From Schaalia vaccimaxillae DSM 15804 (GTDB lineage: Bacteria > Actinomycetota > Actinomycetes > Actinomycetales > Actinomycetaceae), in the NCBI RefSeq assembly GCF_000420425.1, contig NZ_ATUX01000006.1:310001-374000 (forward strand): a stretch of DNA of 64,000 nucleotides, read 5' to 3'. Below, piece after piece: positions 15,637 through 26,238 of this stretch. Numbering within the stretch: position 1 is the first letter of the stretch; every line of letters starts with the position of its first letter. The notes beneath the pieces were generated by a model. That model did no database searches. It saw only the letters and a program-made list of their open reading frames with translations, and was not told the origin of the DNA. Both the position numbers and the translations under genes were made by a program.

Positions 15637-16922
15637 GGTCGGATCGTCCCGTCCCCTTCGATGGTCCACGAGGTCGTCGTAAGCTCTTCGAGTCCCATGG
15701 GCCCGCGCGCATGGAGCTTTTGGGTAGAGATTCCAATTTCTGCACCAAGACCAACCTGACCGCCATCGGTGAACCGTGTCGACGCGTTAATCGCGATGAC
15801 CGCAGAATCAAGTTCGGAGCGGAACCGGTTGGCGGATTTAATGCTGCGAGTACAGATAGCCTCGGTATGTCCGGACGAATACGTCAAAATATGGTCGATG
15901 GCGTCGTCAATCGTGTCGACGACTTTGACAGCCAGATCCATAGATAGATACTCGGTTGCCCAATCCTCTTCGGTGGCGTCAACCACGAACTTTTGGTCAA
16001 TGGATTCAGCATCACCAACGATGGCGCGCGTGCCTTCGTCAGCATGAATGGTCACGCCGGCTGTCGTCAGACGGGTAATGGCTGACACTAAGAAATCTTC
16101 GGCGACTGAGGCATGGACCAACAAAGTTTCGGCAGCATTGCACACACCAATCCGTTGAGTCTTAGCGTTCATAATGATGTTTTCTGCTTGGACGAGGTCG
16201 GCGCCCTCGTCCACGTACACGTGACAATTCCCCGTACCTGTTTCGATAACGGGCACCTTCGCATTGTCCACAATAGCGTTGATGAGGCGAGCAGATCCGC
16301 GCGGAATGAGCACATCGATACCACCGCGAGCCATCATCATGGCGTTGGCGCCTGCCCTGCCCCATGGATCAACGGTCTGAATGAGATCGCCTGGAAAATC
16401 AACCGAAGCCAGAGCGTCACGCATGACGGCAATGCTCACGCGATTCGTTGCTTCCGCAGCGGAACCACCACGCAAAATCACAGCATTGCCAGACTTAATA
16501 GCGAGGGTGGCGGCATCGATTGTGACGTTGGGGCGCGCCTCATAAATCATGCCGACAACGCCCATCGGCACTCTCGTCTGAGTGATACGGAGACCTAGCT
16601 CGTTGGTCGTACCGCGGGTCACTTGACCAACTGGATCAGGCAGCGCTGCAACCTCGCGGACCGCGCCTGCAATGGATCGAATGCGCGTCTGAGTCAATTC
16701 GAGACGGTCCAACAGTGCATCCGTCATTCCTTCAGCTCGACCTCGAGCCATGTCCTCAGCATTTGCAGCAAGGATTTCATCGGCGCGTTCCGTAATCGCC
16801 GTGGCGATTGCTTCAAGAGCCTGGTTTTTTCGGCCACTTGAAGCCGTTGCCAAGAAGCGAGCTGCGGTGCGAGCAGCGTCAGTGAGCGCAGAAATATCAA
16901 CGGTTTCAAGGTCCATAGACAT
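15633..16922 (-). CDS. proA: Gamma-glutamyl phosphate reductase
   Basis: 429 residues of the aldehyde dehydrogenase superfamily. It reduces gamma-glutamyl phosphate to glutamate semialdehyde with NADPH in proline synthesis. Family landmarks are [10 protein letters not shown] at the N-terminus, [19 protein letters not shown], and the catalytic cysteine in [17 protein letters not shown] 16922 is preferred over the longer frame to 17036, which runs into proB. It is 32 bases from the proB stop and overlaps nadD by ATGA. Confidence 0.95.
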   Translation of the reverse strand: MSMDLETVDISALTDAARTAARFLATASSGRKNQALEAIATAITERADEILAANAEDMARGRAEGMTDALLDRLELTQTRIRSIAGAVREVAALPDPVGQVTRGTTNELGLRITQTRVPMGVVGMIYEARPNVTIDAATLAIKSGNAVILRGGSAAEATNRVSIAVMRDALASVDFPGDLIQTVDPWGRAGANAMMMARGGIDVLIPRGSARLINAIVDNAKVPVIETGTGNCHVYVDEGADLVQAENIIMNAKTQRIGVCNAAETLLVHASVAEDFLVSAITRLTTAGVTIHADEGTRAIVGDAESIDQKFVVDATEEDWATEYLSMDLAVKVVDTIDDAIDHILTYSSGHTEAICTRSIKSANRFRSELDSAVIAINASTRFTDGGQVGLGAEIGISTQKLHARGPMGLEELTTTSWTIEGDGTIRP

Positions 16923-16954
16923 TATTTTGACACGATCAGCCCACCGGCTCTGTC

Positions 16955-18067
16955 TCATTCCAAGGGAGCCAAGTCGTCGCGGTGAATCAAAGGACGAGGA
17001 TTTTCCCATCCTAATCTCTTCAGTTCGTCGGCACAAGAACCAGCCATCTGCGAACAGACTTCAGAATCGTAGGCACAAATACCTCGGGCGATCAGGCGGG
17101 TCTGCGACACGACGTCAACAACGTCACCGGCACTAAAGTGGCCCAACACTTGGACCGCTCCAGCCGCCAAAAGTGACTTCTTGCCGTTTGTAATGGCGGC
17201 GGCCGCGCCCTCGTCAACAACAATTTCTCCTCGCGACGTGGCGGCATGGGCGATCCACAGGCGCCGCGATGCTGGCCTCGTATCTGAGGGCTCAAACCAG
17301 GTGCCTGCGTCACGCATTTCCAGGACGTCAGCAACTCGATCTGCTGATGTTAGGACTACCCCAATACCAGATCCCGCAGCCATGGTTGCTGCCTGAACCT
17401 TAGTGACCATTCCTCCCGAGCCAACCTTGGAGCCTGTCCCCGTGACCAATACGCTCATGAGATCGTCGGTTGACGACACCTTCTCAATCAGCTCTGCACC
17501 CGGATGAGACGGGGGCGCCGTGTATAGACCATCGACATCGGTCAAGAGGACGAGGGCGTCTGCCTGAACCATCTGCGCGATGTAGGCAGCTAGCCGGTCA
17601 TTGTCCCCGAAACGCACCTCTCGGGTGGTCACTGCATCGTTCTCATTGATAATTGGAACAGTGCCAAAACTTAGGAGCTTGTCTAGAGCCGCACGTACAT
17701 TCGTGTAATGCTCTCGCCTCATCACATCAGCGGTTGTCAGCAACACTTGAGCGGCCGATAGGTGATGAGAGTGGAACGCGGCAGTCCACTGGGCCATGAG
17801 CAAACCTTGGCCCATTGCGGCTGCAGCCTGGACCGAGGCGAGGTCACGAGGTCGCGCCGACAGGCCAAGTGGGTCAAGGCCTGCTGCCACAGCACCTGAG
17901 GACACGATAACGATCTGATGGTCTGAGTCGCCGCGACGCCAGCGGGCCGCGAGCCTAGCCACCGTGTCGATGCGATTGAGGTCGAGTCCGCCGTCTGGCC
18001 GAGTCAACGAGGACGAGCCAATTTTGAGGACGATGCGTTTAGCGCCGGCGATGCCGCGTCGCGTCAC
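16955..18067 (-). CDS. proB: Glutamate 5-kinase
   Basis: 370 residues: an amino-acid kinase domain ([13 protein letters not shown], then [10 protein letters not shown] and [17 protein letters not shown]) followed by a C-terminal PUA domain (~280-365), the full bacterial layout. It phosphorylates glutamate in the first step of proline synthesis and is normally feedback-inhibited by proline. The GTG start at 18067 overlaps the obg stop (GTGA); the 18-residue upstream extension is in the obg gene and is rejected. Confidence 0.95.
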   Translation of the reverse strand: MTRRGIAGAKRIVLKIGSSSLTRPDGGLDLNRIDTVARLAARWRRGDSDHQIVIVSSGAVAAGLDPLGLSARPRDLASVQAAAAMGQGLLMAQWTAAFHSHHLSAAQVLLTTADVMRREHYTNVRAALDKLLSFGTVPIINENDAVTTREVRFGDNDRLAAYIAQMVQADALVLLTDVDGLYTAPPSHPGAELIEKVSSTDDLMSVLVTGTGSKVGSGGMVTKVQAATMAAGSGIGVVLTSADRVADVLEMRDAGTWFEPSDTRPASRRLWIAHAATSRGEIVVDEGAAAAITNGKKSLLAAGAVQVLGHFSAGDVVDVVSQTRLIARGICAYDSEVCSQMAGSCADELKRLGWENPRPLIHRDDLAPLE

Positions 18068-19593
18068 TTCGACCCCCCAGCATTCGGGTCGGTCCACACG
18101 CCAGCTTCGCGTTCGTTCCACAATTCTTCACGGGCCGCAGTCTTGGCATCCATCACCTGGTGGTGGACTTCGCGCCGCTCCCGACGCGTGGGCCGTTGTG
18201 AGGGATCGATGCGCAGGTCGGTACCGCGAGAGCCCAAAAGCTCCGGGCCAGTAGTCAGTGTGGGTTCAAAGTCAAAGATCACTCCACCGTCAAGATCACC
18301 AATGACAACGGTGTCGCCTGCAACCGCCCCATTCTTCATCAGGAGGTCTTCGACGCCGGCTGCTGCCAGACGATCAGCCAGGTATCCCACAGCTTCGTCG
18401 TTGGCGAAGTCGGTTTGACGCACCCAGCGTTCGGGTTTATCCCCACGAACCTGGAAGACCTCGTCTCCGTCTTTACGAGTCTTGCGCACGGTGATCGCGT
18501 CGCGTGCCCCAACTGCCTGCGGGCGAATAACCGGACGTGCTTCGCTAATTTCAGGGAGCTTTTCTCGCTGTTCGTTGACGATACGCGCCAAAGTGAAGGA
18601 GAACTCTTTAAGTCCTTCGTGGCTCACCGCAGAGACTTGATGGATTGGCCAACCAAACTTTTCAAGGTCCTGGTGTGTGATCTCAGCAAGATCACGCCCA
18701 TCGGGCACATCGACTTTGTTCAAGACGATGACACGAGGTCGTTGCATTAAAGGCACGTAGCCCTCAACCTCACCCAAGTCGCCCTGGTAGGCGCCAAGTT
18801 CGGCCTCGATGGTTTCTAAATCCTTGACCGGGTCGCGTTCTGCTTCGTAAACAGCGGTATCGAGGACGTGTACGATCACTGCGCAGCGTTCGATGTGGCG
18901 CAGGAAGTCTAAGCCAAGGCCCTTACCTTGGGATGCGCCGGGGATGAGCCCGGGCACGTCAGCAATCGTGTAGCGGGTCTCCCCCGCCTGTACGACACCA
19001 AGGTTGGGAATCAGAGTTGTGAACGGGTAGTCAGCAATCTTCGGGCGTGCACTCGACATTGCAGCAATGAGCGAAGATTTACCTGCCGACGGGAACCCAA
19101 CGAGTGCCACATCGGCAACGGACTTGAGTTCGAGGAGAACATCGCGTTCCTCTCCCGGCTCACCCAGTAGAGCGAATCCTGGAGCCTTGCGGGCTTTGGA
19201 TGCCAGAGCTGCATTGCCCAGGCCGCCACGTCCGCCCTCGGCGACGACGAAGCGGGCCCCTGTTCCCGTCAGGTCCGCAAGTAACTCGCCACGGGTGGAC
19301 TTGACGACTGTGCCTTCGGGGACAGGCAGAATGATGTCTTCGCCGTTCTTCCCCTGGCGAAAGTCTCCCATACCAGGAGTACCGTTTTGGGCACGCTGAT
19401 GAGGACTGCGGTGGTAGGTCAGCAAGGTGGTGACCTGGGGGGAGACCTCGAGGATCACCGAGCCGCCGTTTCCACCGTCTCCACCGTCAGGGCCCGCGAG
19501 AGGTTTGAACTTCTCACGTTTGATCGAGGCAACGCCGTTACCACCGTTGCCTCCCGCCGCATGAATGGTCACACGATCAACGAAGTCCGCCAT
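18064..19593 (-). CDS. obg: GTPase Obg/CgtA
   Basis: 509 residues with the three Obg domains: the glycine-rich N-terminal Obg fold ([29 protein letters not shown]), the GTPase domain with G1 [10 protein letters not shown]3 [10 protein letters not shown] and G4 NKVD, and a C-terminal OCT domain (~345-425). A further ~75-residue charged tail is common in actinobacterial members. It acts in 50S maturation and stringent response. It lies downstream of rpmA but separated by a terminator hairpin, which suggests partial read-through or its own promoter. Confidence 0.95.
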   Translation of the reverse strand: MADFVDRVTIHAAGGNGGNGVASIKREKFKPLAGPDGGDGGNGGSVILEVSPQVTTLLTYHRSPHQRAQNGTPGMGDFRQGKNGEDIILPVPEGTVVKSTRGELLADLTGTGARFVVAEGGRGGLGNAALASKARKAPGFALLGEPGEERDVLLELKSVADVALVGFPSAGKSSLIAAMSSARPKIADYPFTTLIPNLGVVQAGETRYTIADVPGLIPGASQGKGLGLDFLRHIERCAVIVHVLDTAVYEAERDPVKDLETIEAELGAYQGDLGEVEGYVPLMQRPRVIVLNKVDVPDGRDLAEITHQDLEKFGWPIHQVSAVSHEGLKEFSFTLARIVNEQREKLPEISEARPVIRPQAVGARDAITVRKTRKDGDEVFQVRGDKPERWVRQTDFANDEAVGYLADRLAAAGVEDLLMKNGAVAGDTVVIGDLDGGVIFDFEPTLTTGPELLGSRGTDLRIDPSQRPTRRERREVHHQVMDAKTAAREELWNEREAGVWTDPNAGGSK

Positions 19594-19631
19594 TGGTTTG
19601 CCCTCCGGGGTTGAAGATGAAGTCTAGTTAA

Positions 19632-19666
19632 GCAAAATGGGCGCCCGGCTTCAGCCGGACGCCCAT
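19632..19666 (-). terminator. Intrinsic terminator after rpmA
   Basis: On the minus strand ATGGGCGTCCGGC and GCCGGGCGCCCAT form a 13-bp stem with one mismatch and a TGAA loop, followed by TTTTGC. It would end rplU-rpmA transcripts before obg. Confidence 0.85.
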
Positions 19667-19680
19667 TGCTGAGATCGGTC

Positions 19681-19941
19681 TCAGGCAGAGACCGGCTCGA
19701 CGATGTTGACGACCTTGCGGTCGCGCTTGCGGCCGAACTCGACCTCACCGGCACGCAGGGCGAACAAGGTATCGTCCTTGCCACGGCCGACGCCGTCACC
19801 GGGGTGGAAGTGGGTGCCGCGCTGGCGAACGATGATTTCGCCTGCGTTGACCAGCTGGCCGCCGTAGCGCTTGACGCCCAGACGCTGAGCGTTCGAGTCG
19901 CGGCCGTTGCGGGAGGAGCCGAGGCCCTTCTTATGTGCCAT
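19681..19941 (-). CDS. rpmA: 50S ribosomal protein L27
   Basis: 86 residues. The N-terminal [20 protein letters not shown] places this as the canonical L27, with no N-terminal extension needing Prp cleavage. [15 protein letters not shown] follows as expected. L27 sits at the peptidyl transferase centre. It lies 31 bases after rplU and shares its transcript. Confidence 0.97.
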   Translation of the reverse strand: MAHKKGLGSSRNGRDSNAQRLGVKRYGGQLVNAGEIIVRQRGTHFHPGDGVGRGKDDTLFALRAGEVEFGRKRDRKVVNIVEPVSA

Positions 19942-19972
19942 CAGAAACTACTTTCTGCTCGAGTGTTTGACG

Positions 19973-20293
19973 TCAGGCGATCTCAGTGATCTTGACGACC
20001 GACAGCTTCTGGCGGTGGCCCTGGCGCTTGCGGTAGCCCGACTTGTTCTTGTACTTGATGATCGAGATCTTCGGACCCTTGGCGGAATCCACGACCTCAG
20101 CCTTAACGGTGACTTTGTCCAGCTTGGCAGCATCGACGGTGATGGCCTCGCCATCAACCAGCATCAGCGGCTGAAGCTCAATGGAGGAACCAATTTCTTC
20201 AGCCAGCTTGTCGACGACGACGACGTCACCGACGGACACCTTTTCCTGCCGGCCGCCTGCCTTGACGATCGCGTAGACCACGTTGGAGCTCAT
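19973..20293 (-). CDS. rplU: 50S ribosomal protein L21
   Basis: 106 residues, full length. VYAIVKAGGRQEKVSVGD at the start and the basic YKNKSGYRKRQGHRQ near the C-terminus are L21 signatures. GAGAAGAG precedes the ATG. It heads the rplU-rpmA pair. Confidence 0.97.
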   Translation of the reverse strand: MSSNVVYAIVKAGGRQEKVSVGDVVVVDKLAEEIGSSIELQPLMLVDGEAITVDAAKLDKVTVKAEVVDSAKGPKISIIKYKNKSGYRKRQGHRQKLSVVKITEIA

Positions 20294-20510
20294 CTCTTCT
20301 CGTTATCGGACCGGGACCTACTCGCTCCAATTCGACCTTGAGTCGAATCTGGGAATAATAATCCCGTTGGCGCTTTGTTGCGCCGACGCTCAAATTTAGC
20401 CGAATGGGTATCAGCTCGGCAACTTGCAGCGGCCTTTCAGAGGCCGAAATCGCTGTGCGATTCCACACCTCACGAATGCTGGACACGCCGCAAGTACGGC
20501 TCGCGCCCGC
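20294..20510 (-). promoter_or_regulatory. rplU leader region with stem-loops
   Basis: The 217 bases between the rne stop and rplU contain, on the minus strand, hairpins such as CGGCCTCTGAAAGGCCG, GGCGCAACAAAGCGCC and GATTCGACTCAAGGTCGAAT. These could combine the rne 3' end with an r-protein leader. No clear -10/-35 pair was found. Confidence 0.4.
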
Positions 20511-23045
20511 TTAGCCGGTATCAACCACACCCGTGGAGGCTACGCGGCGACGACGTTTAGTTTTAGGCGCTGGCGCCGGCTCCGGCAGAGCGATGTCATC
20601 GGTGCTACGCACCACAGCCTCGTCTTTTTGCTCGACTCTCGTGGGCAATTCGACGATGTTCTCTACCGCTACCTTCTCCGGTTCTCCGGCCTCAGCTACG
20701 ACTGCCCTACGACGCCGACGCGGGCGCTTTGTGACGGGCGGCGCGGACACTTCCTCACTGCTAGCAGCGCTAGCTCCCGCTGCTGCCGAATCTTGTTGCA
20801 AGGATGGGTCCTCATTGGACGCGCTTGCGTCAGGGGAGTTCTGCTCAAGAATCTGAGAGTCTGCCGTCACGGCTTTGCGCGTTTTACGAGGACGTGAGGC
20901 TTTCGCCTGCTTTGAGTCCGTCTGGTTTGAAACGGAATCGTGTTCAGTCTGAGGATCTACCGCAACCATGGAGGTCTCTTCAACATCCTTGGCCTCGACC
21001 TCGTCCTTATGAGTCGCAGCGGCAATGGCTGAGAGGGCTTGCTTAGCTTTCTCATGCTCAGGTGAGTCATCAATCCTGCGAGGCTCAGTCGAGGACGTCT
21101 TCTTCTGACGCTTCTTGGGTTGGTTTCCCGTGTGGTCATGAGACCCGGTGAGTTCAACCGGATGCTCGTGCACAATGAAGCCGCGGCCCTCACACGCTTC
21201 ACAGGTCGTTGAGAACGCTTCGATCAACCCTTCACCGACGCGTTTACGAGTCATCTGCACCAATCCAAGCGAGGTGATCTCTGTGACTTGGTGGCGGGTA
21301 CGGTCGCGTCCCAGGCACTCAACGAGGCGCCGTAGGACCAGGTCTCGGTTGGACTCAAGGACCATATCAACGAAGTCAATAATGACAATGCCGCCAATGT
21401 CGCGCAGGCGCAGCTGACGCACGATTTCTTCTGCAGCTTCGAGGTTATTGCGCGTCACCGTTTCTTCGAGGGTTCCACCAGCACCAATAAATTTGCCGGT
21501 GTTGACATCGATAACGGTCATGGCTTCAGTGCGCTCAATTATCAAGGTGCCGCCCGACGGCAACCAGACCTTACGATCCATACCTTTGGCGAGCTGCTCG
21601 TCAATGCGGTTGGCGTGGAAGACGTCATCGGTGCCCACCCACTGTTCGACACGGTCAGATAGTTCAGGACTCAGCTCGTCGACGTATTCCTTGATGGTCT
21701 CGTAGGTGGTCTTACCTTGAACCACCAGGGAGGAGAAGTCCTCGTTGAAAATATCGCGGACAACACGCACCGCGAGCTCAGGTTCGCCTCGCAATAGAAC
21801 AGGCGCAGACTTAGCGGAAGAATGCTTCTTCTCAATGTCTGCCCACTGCTTGGTCAGGCGCGACACATCGTCAAGAATCTGTTGCTCCGTAGCCCCTTCT
21901 GCAGCCGTACGCACAATGACGCCAGAACCGGCTGGAACCACCTGCTTGAGAATCTTCTTTAAGCGGTTACGTTCCTTATCGGGCAGTTTGCGAGAGATCC
22001 CCATCATGGACCCGTTGGGAATGAGGACGAGGTAGCGTCCCGCCAAAGTGATCTGGCTGGTCAGACGAGCGCCCTTGTGGCCGATAGGATCCTTCGTGAC
22101 CTGGACGAGGACGGGATCGCCAGATTTAAGAGCCGACTCAATTCGTCGCGGTTTGCCATCGAGACCGACCGCGTCCCAATTCACTTCACCCGCGTACAGG
22201 ACGGCGTTACGCCCTCTGCCGATGTCCACGAAGGCGGCCTCCATTGACGGCAGCACATTCTGAACTCGACCCAGATAGATGTTGCCCACCATCGACTGTT
22301 GAGTACGACGCGCAACATAGTGCTCAACCAGCAGATCATCCTCGACGATGGCGATCTGATTGAGACCTTCGTGATCACGGATGACCATTTTGCGATTAAC
22401 GGATTCACGCCGCGCCAGGAATTCCGATTCAGTGATTCCGTGGTGGCGGCGGCCTTCTTTGCGCCCTTCTCGCCGCCGCTGCTTCTTAGCTTCGAGGCGA
22501 GTCGATCCTTTCAGGGCCTTGACCTGGTCGGTGGCGTCTCCCAGTTCTTCAGTTGAAGTCGAACGGGTACGACGACGTCGGCGACGACGGGTTGTTCCTT
22601 CCACTTCTTCAGAGTCAACCGACGCAGATTCCAATTCAGCGCCGTTGACTTCCCCAGCTTCCAAGGGCTGTTCATCTTTGACCTCAGTCTCGACTTCAGG
22701 ATCTGACTGGGTAGCTAAACGACGCGTCCTCTTCTTAGCAGGCTTGTCCGAAGGAGCATCCGTATCTTCGACTGCTTTGGCACGCCGTTTGCGCCGAGGC
22801 TTTTCCTCACCGTCTTGCTGCAAGGCATCATCGGAGCTCTTGGATTGCGAGGTCTCATCTTGCTCGCCGATATTCGCACGCTTGGAACGTGTGCGCTGAC
22901 CGCGAGTCTCGGCCTTTTCCTTGAGATCTTTTCTTTCGCCAGCAGATTCTTCTGAGAAGCTGGGAGCCTGGAATGCAGGTGCCTGGAACAGCAAGGACGC
23001 AGCCGGCGTTTCGGGCGCCAACTGATTCGTCTGATCGGTAGTCAC
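20511..23045 (-). CDS. rne: Ribonuclease E/G
   Basis: 844 residues. The central catalytic core has an S1 domain (VGNIYLGRVQNVLPSMEAAFVDIG), the DNase I-like subdomain with the Mg-binding aspartates in VIDVNTGKF and IVIIDFVDM, and the zinc-link CEAC. Long Arg/Glu/Lys-rich, low-complexity arms lie on both sides (about residues 30-215 and 660-844), the usual actinobacterial plan for degradosome contacts. The GTG at 23045 with TTGGAGA upstream is preferred to the 66-codon longer frame, which has no coding character. It acts in mRNA decay and rRNA/tRNA processing. Confidence 0.92.
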   Translation of the reverse strand: MTTDQTNQLAPETPAASLLFQAPAFQAPSFSEESAGERKDLKEKAETRGQRTRSKRANIGEQDETSQSKSSDDALQQDGEEKPRRKRRAKAVEDTDAPSDKPAKKRTRRLATQSDPEVETEVKDEQPLEAGEVNGAELESASVDSEEVEGTTRRRRRRRTRSTSTEELGDATDQVKALKGSTRLEAKKQRRREGRKEGRRHHGITESEFLARRESVNRKMVIRDHEGLNQIAIVEDDLLVEHYVARRTQQSMVGNIYLGRVQNVLPSMEAAFVDIGRGRNAVLYAGEVNWDAVGLDGKPRRIESALKSGDPVLVQVTKDPIGHKGARLTSQITLAGRYLVLIPNGSMMGISRKLPDKERNRLKKILKQVVPAGSGVIVRTAAEGATEQQILDDVSRLTKQWADIEKKHSSAKSAPVLLRGEPELAVRVVRDIFNEDFSSLVVQGKTTYETIKEYVDELSPELSDRVEQWVGTDDVFHANRIDEQLAKGMDRKVWLPSGGTLIIERTEAMTVIDVNTGKFIGAGGTLEETVTRNNLEAAEEIVRQLRLRDIGGIVIIDFVDMVLESNRDLVLRRLVECLGRDRTRHQVTEITSLGLVQMTRKRVGEGLIEAFSTTCEACEGRGFIVHEHPVELTGSHDHTGNQPKKRQKKTSSTEPRRIDDSPEHEKAKQALSAIAAATHKDEVEAKDVEETSMVAVDPQTEHDSVSNQTDSKQAKASRPRKTRKAVTADSQILEQNSPDASASNEDPSLQQDSAAAGASAASSEEVSAPPVTKRPRRRRRAVVAEAGEPEKVAVENIVELPTRVEQKDEAVVRSTDDIALPEPAPAPKTKRRRRVASTGVVDTG

Positions 23046-23453
23046 TTTTCTCCAATTTGTCGGACGCGACTCCCGCATCTGAGTCTGCCCTCGCGCTCGC
23101 CCGCTAGGGGCGGAAAACTTTCGGAACCGCATGGTTGCGGCGTAGCTCGCGGAGCCTTGCGGCATGCGTCGCGGCATACGCGTCACAGGGATGCGCCCAT
23201 GACGACCGTCTAGCAATATTGTCGCACAAGTTAGCTCCCCCACCTTTGTGATGTGTGTTCGTGTTTAGAGGCTCAAGAGCCACGGAAACGACATGTGTGT
23301 CACTAAACGGACTCAATACCACTGTTTCACCCCATAAGTAAGGGGCATATGGACTATCTTTCTTCACAAGCACATGACGTTGGTCCCAGCGGCCAATGTC
23401 GGCTCATAATCCATCCAACACAACCTCTCCTCATTTAAGGAAAGGCGAGAATC

Positions 23454-25010
23454 ATGACCCTCGCTCAAGCAGCGCTTGACTCGGTCACGGTCGGACGATG
23501 GCAGTTCGGTATCACTACCGTCTACCACTTCGTCCTCGTACCTTTGACCATCGGGCTGTCACTTCTGGTTGCCATCATGCAAACCAAGTGGCACCGCTCC
23601 GGTAACGAAACATGGCTCAAAGCCACCCGCTTCTTCGGAAAACTGCTCCTCATCAACTTCGCCCTCGGTGTGGCAACAGGCATCGTCCAGGAATTCCAGT
23701 TCGGCATGAATTGGTCGGAGTATTCCCGCTACGTCGGTGATATCTTCGGCGCTCCCCTGGCCGTTGAAGCCCTCCTTGCATTCTTCCTCGAATCTACATT
23801 CTTGGGTTTGTGGATTTTCGGATGGGGCCGCCTCAGTAAAGGCCTGCACCTAGCTACCATTTGGTGCGTCGCTATCGGCACGATGCTGTCTGCGATGTGG
23901 ATCCTGGCTGCCAACGCCTGGATGCAGCATCCTGTCGGCACCGTTTATAACCCGGAGACCGGTCGCGCTGAGCTCGATGGCATGGGTGGGTTCCTCGAAC
24001 TCATCACTTCCGGTGTTTATCTTTCTGAATTCGCTCACGTCATTACGTCCGCATGGCTGGTGGCGGGAACATTCGTCGCAGGCATCGCCCTGTGGTGGAT
24101 GGTTCGTTCACAGCGCGAAGGCTCCCCAGAGGCAACCTCCCAGGCAGCCAATGCGTGGCGCCCGATTGCTCGCTTCGGCCTCATCGTCGTCCTCGTTGGA
24201 GGCATCGGCACCGCAGTCTCTGGCCACATCCAAGGCCAGGAGATGGTCAAGGTCCAGCCGATGAAAATGGCAGCGGCCGAGGGCGTGTGTGTCGACACGG
24301 ACGGTGCAGCGTTTACGGTCGCTCAGTTCGGCGAATGCCCGCTCGGTGACGATGGCAGGCAGCCAACACAGTTCATCCGTGTTCCCGGCGTTGCATCATT
24401 CATGTCTCACAATGACTTCTCAGCCACCTCCGAGGGTGTTGCCGACATCCAGAATCGGATGGTCGAAACCCTCAACGGCAACGAGGACTTTGTCGCCAAA
24501 TACGGTGACGCCTCGCAGTACGACTTCCGTCCGCCTCAGATGGTGACTTTCTGGTCTTTCCGTCTGATGATTGGCCTGGGTATGGTTGCTTTCCTCCTTG
24601 CAGCTTGGGGCCTGTGGGCCACGCGCAAAGGTCAGGTGAGCGACAACAAGTGGCTGGGCACCTTCGCCCTGGTGAACCTCCCGCTCCCGTTCCTAGCCGC
24701 CTCCTTTGGCTGGATCTTCACGGAAATGGGCCGTCAGCCCTGGGTTGTCGTCCCCAACCTCCAGGCACTCGCCAATGGCGAGCCCCTTGGCTCGGTAATG
24801 ATGATGACCGAGGCGGGTATCTCCTCTGCGGTTCCCGCATGGCAGATGCTGACTACTCTGATCCTGTTCACGCTGCTTTACGGCGTCCTGGGCGTCATCT
24901 GGTTCCTCCTGATGAAGCGCTACACCAAGGAAGGCATCGCTTCCAAGGCCAAGACCGACAATTCGGAGAAGGAGTCCGGCTCATCGGATGACCTCTCCTT
25001 CGGATACTGA
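23454..25010 (+). CDS. cydA: Cytochrome bd ubiquinol/menaquinol oxidase subunit I
   Basis: 518 residues with about nine membrane helices. The N-terminal RWQFGITTVYHFVLVPLTIG contains the His that ligates haem b595; KVQPMKMAAAEG in the quinol loop carries the conserved Lys/Glu, and TEMGRQPWVV is the GRQPW motif. The Q-loop is of the short type usual in Gram-positives. TAAGGAAAGGCGAG precedes the ATG. The 408 bases upstream of it (23,046-23,453) hold the divergent rne and cyd promoters; I see no convincing -10/-35 pair there. The enzyme reduces O2 with high affinity without pumping protons. Confidence 0.95.
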   Translation: MTLAQAALDSVTVGRWQFGITTVYHFVLVPLTIGLSLLVAIMQTKWHRSGNETWLKATRFFGKLLLINFALGVATGIVQEFQFGMNWSEYSRYVGDIFGAPLAVEALLAFFLESTFLGLWIFGWGRLSKGLHLATIWCVAIGTMLSAMWILAANAWMQHPVGTVYNPETGRAELDGMGGFLELITSGVYLSEFAHVITSAWLVAGTFVAGIALWWMVRSQREGSPEATSQAANAWRPIARFGLIVVLVGGIGTAVSGHIQGQEMVKVQPMKMAAAEGVCVDTDGAAFTVAQFGECPLGDDGRQPTQFIRVPGVASFMSHNDFSATSEGVADIQNRMVETLNGNEDFVAKYGDASQYDFRPPQMVTFWSFRLMIGLGMVAFLLAAWGLWATRKGQVSDNKWLGTFALVNLPLPFLAASFGWIFTEMGRQPWVVVPNLQALANGEPLGSVMMMTEAGISSAVPAWQMLTTLILFTLLYGVLGVIWFLLMKRYTKEGIASKAKTDNSEKESGSSDDLSFGY

Positions 25011-25027
25011 GAGGCGGAGAATCGACA

Positions 25028-26149
25028 ATGACACTTTCCATTCTCTGGTTCATCCTCATCGCGGTTCTGTGGACCGTGTACCTCGTCCTGGAAGGCTTCG
25101 ACTTCGGCGTCGGCATGCTCTTGCCTTTCGTCGCAAAGAATGACGCCGAACGCACGCAAACCACTCGCACGATCGGGCCTCACTGGGACGGCAACGAGGT
25201 GTGGTTGCTCACTGCTGGTGGCGCAACCTTCGCGGCATTCCCCGAGTGGTACGCCACGATGTTCTCGGGCATGTACCTGGCTCTTTTCTTGATCCTGGCA
25301 GCTCTCATCGTTCGCGTGGTCGCCCTCGAATGGCGTTCAAAGATTGCGACGCAAAAGTGGCGTCACGTGTGGGACTGGTCCCACACCATCTCGGCTTTCG
25401 TCGTGCCGCTGCTCCTGGGCGTTGCCTTCACTAACTTCGTCCAGGGCATGAAGATTGAAGTCACCGACCAGACCACCGGTGAGGTGATCCCCACGGACAT
25501 GGTCAATGAGTCGCTGGCAACAGCTAGCCATCAGCTCACCGGCGGGTTCTTCTCACTCTTGACCCCCTACACGTTGCTTGGTGGAGTGGCTATTTTGGTC
25601 GTCTGTCTTGCTCACGGCGCCCAGTTCCTGGCCCTCAAAACCGAAGGAGCTGTGCGTGACCGCGCTAACAAGTTAGCAGCTCCTTTGTCGGTCGCTGCAA
25701 CGGTTCTGGCTGCATCATGCCTGTTGATCGGCCAGTTCCTGTACGCCGACAATGTGCTGGCATGGATCCCGCTGGTGGTGGCAGCCCTGGCAATCATTGC
25801 GTCGGCAGCCTTCTCGCAACAGTCGATGCGAGCTGAGGGCAAATCCTTCACATTCTCATCGATTGCGATCGCTGGAACCGTCGCTTGGGTCTTCGCAGCC
25901 ATGGCACCGGCTGTTCAGAAGTCATCCATTGATCCGGCCTACTCATTGACGATCGACCAGGCTTCGTCCTCGCAGGCGACGCTGTCGGTGATGACGATCG
26001 TGGCATGCTGCCTGGTGCCCGTCGTTATCGCCTACACCATCTGGTCCTACTGGGTGTTCCGTCACCGTGTCAGCGTTGATGATGTCGACACTGATACCGG
26101 CCTGCTGCCGAAGTCGATTCGCTTGGGAGAAAACTTCCTCGCTGGCTGA
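25028..26149 (+). CDS. cydB: Cytochrome bd oxidase subunit II
   Basis: 373 residues, about eight to nine membrane helices. The N-terminal LWFILIAVLWTVYLVLEGFDFGVGML and GPHWDGNEVWLLTAGGATFAAFPEWYA are CydB hallmarks. It partners CydA in the quinol oxidase. It begins 17 bases after cydA with GAGGCGGAG as ribosome-binding site and is followed by a strong terminator. Confidence 0.95.
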   Translation: MTLSILWFILIAVLWTVYLVLEGFDFGVGMLLPFVAKNDAERTQTTRTIGPHWDGNEVWLLTAGGATFAAFPEWYATMFSGMYLALFLILAALIVRVVALEWRSKIATQKWRHVWDWSHTISAFVVPLLLGVAFTNFVQGMKIEVTDQTTGEVIPTDMVNESLATASHQLTGGFFSLLTPYTLLGGVAILVVCLAHGAQFLALKTEGAVRDRANKLAAPLSVAATVLAASCLLIGQFLYADNVLAWIPLVVAALAIIASAAFSQQSMRAEGKSFTFSSIAIAGTVAWVFAAMAPAVQKSSIDPAYSLTIDQASSSQATLSVMTIVACCLVPVVIAYTIWSYWVFRHRVSVDDVDTDTGLLPKSIRLGENFLAG

Positions 26150-26171
26150 TCTGACTTTCGACCAGACAAGT

Positions 26172-26208
26172 GGTCCCGTCCTCATGTACGAGGGCGGGAC
26201 CGCTTTTT
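26172..26208 (+). terminator. Intrinsic terminator after cydB
   Basis: GGTCCCGTCCTC and GAGGGCGGGACC form a 12-bp stem with one G-U pair and a 6-base loop, then GCTTTTT. Confidence 0.9.
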
Positions 26209-26238
26209 GGCCCGCGAGGGTGTCGAGCTTTGGAAAAC

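Noticed and set aside
20533-22899. Plus-strand frames opposite the RNase E/G gene
   Set aside because: They mirror the Arg/Glu-rich repeats of the real gene and have no start signals.
23391-23407. DevR-type operator upstream of cydA (TTGG...CCAA)
   Set aside because: Only 5 of 7 arm positions match, and there is no second copy; too weak to claim.
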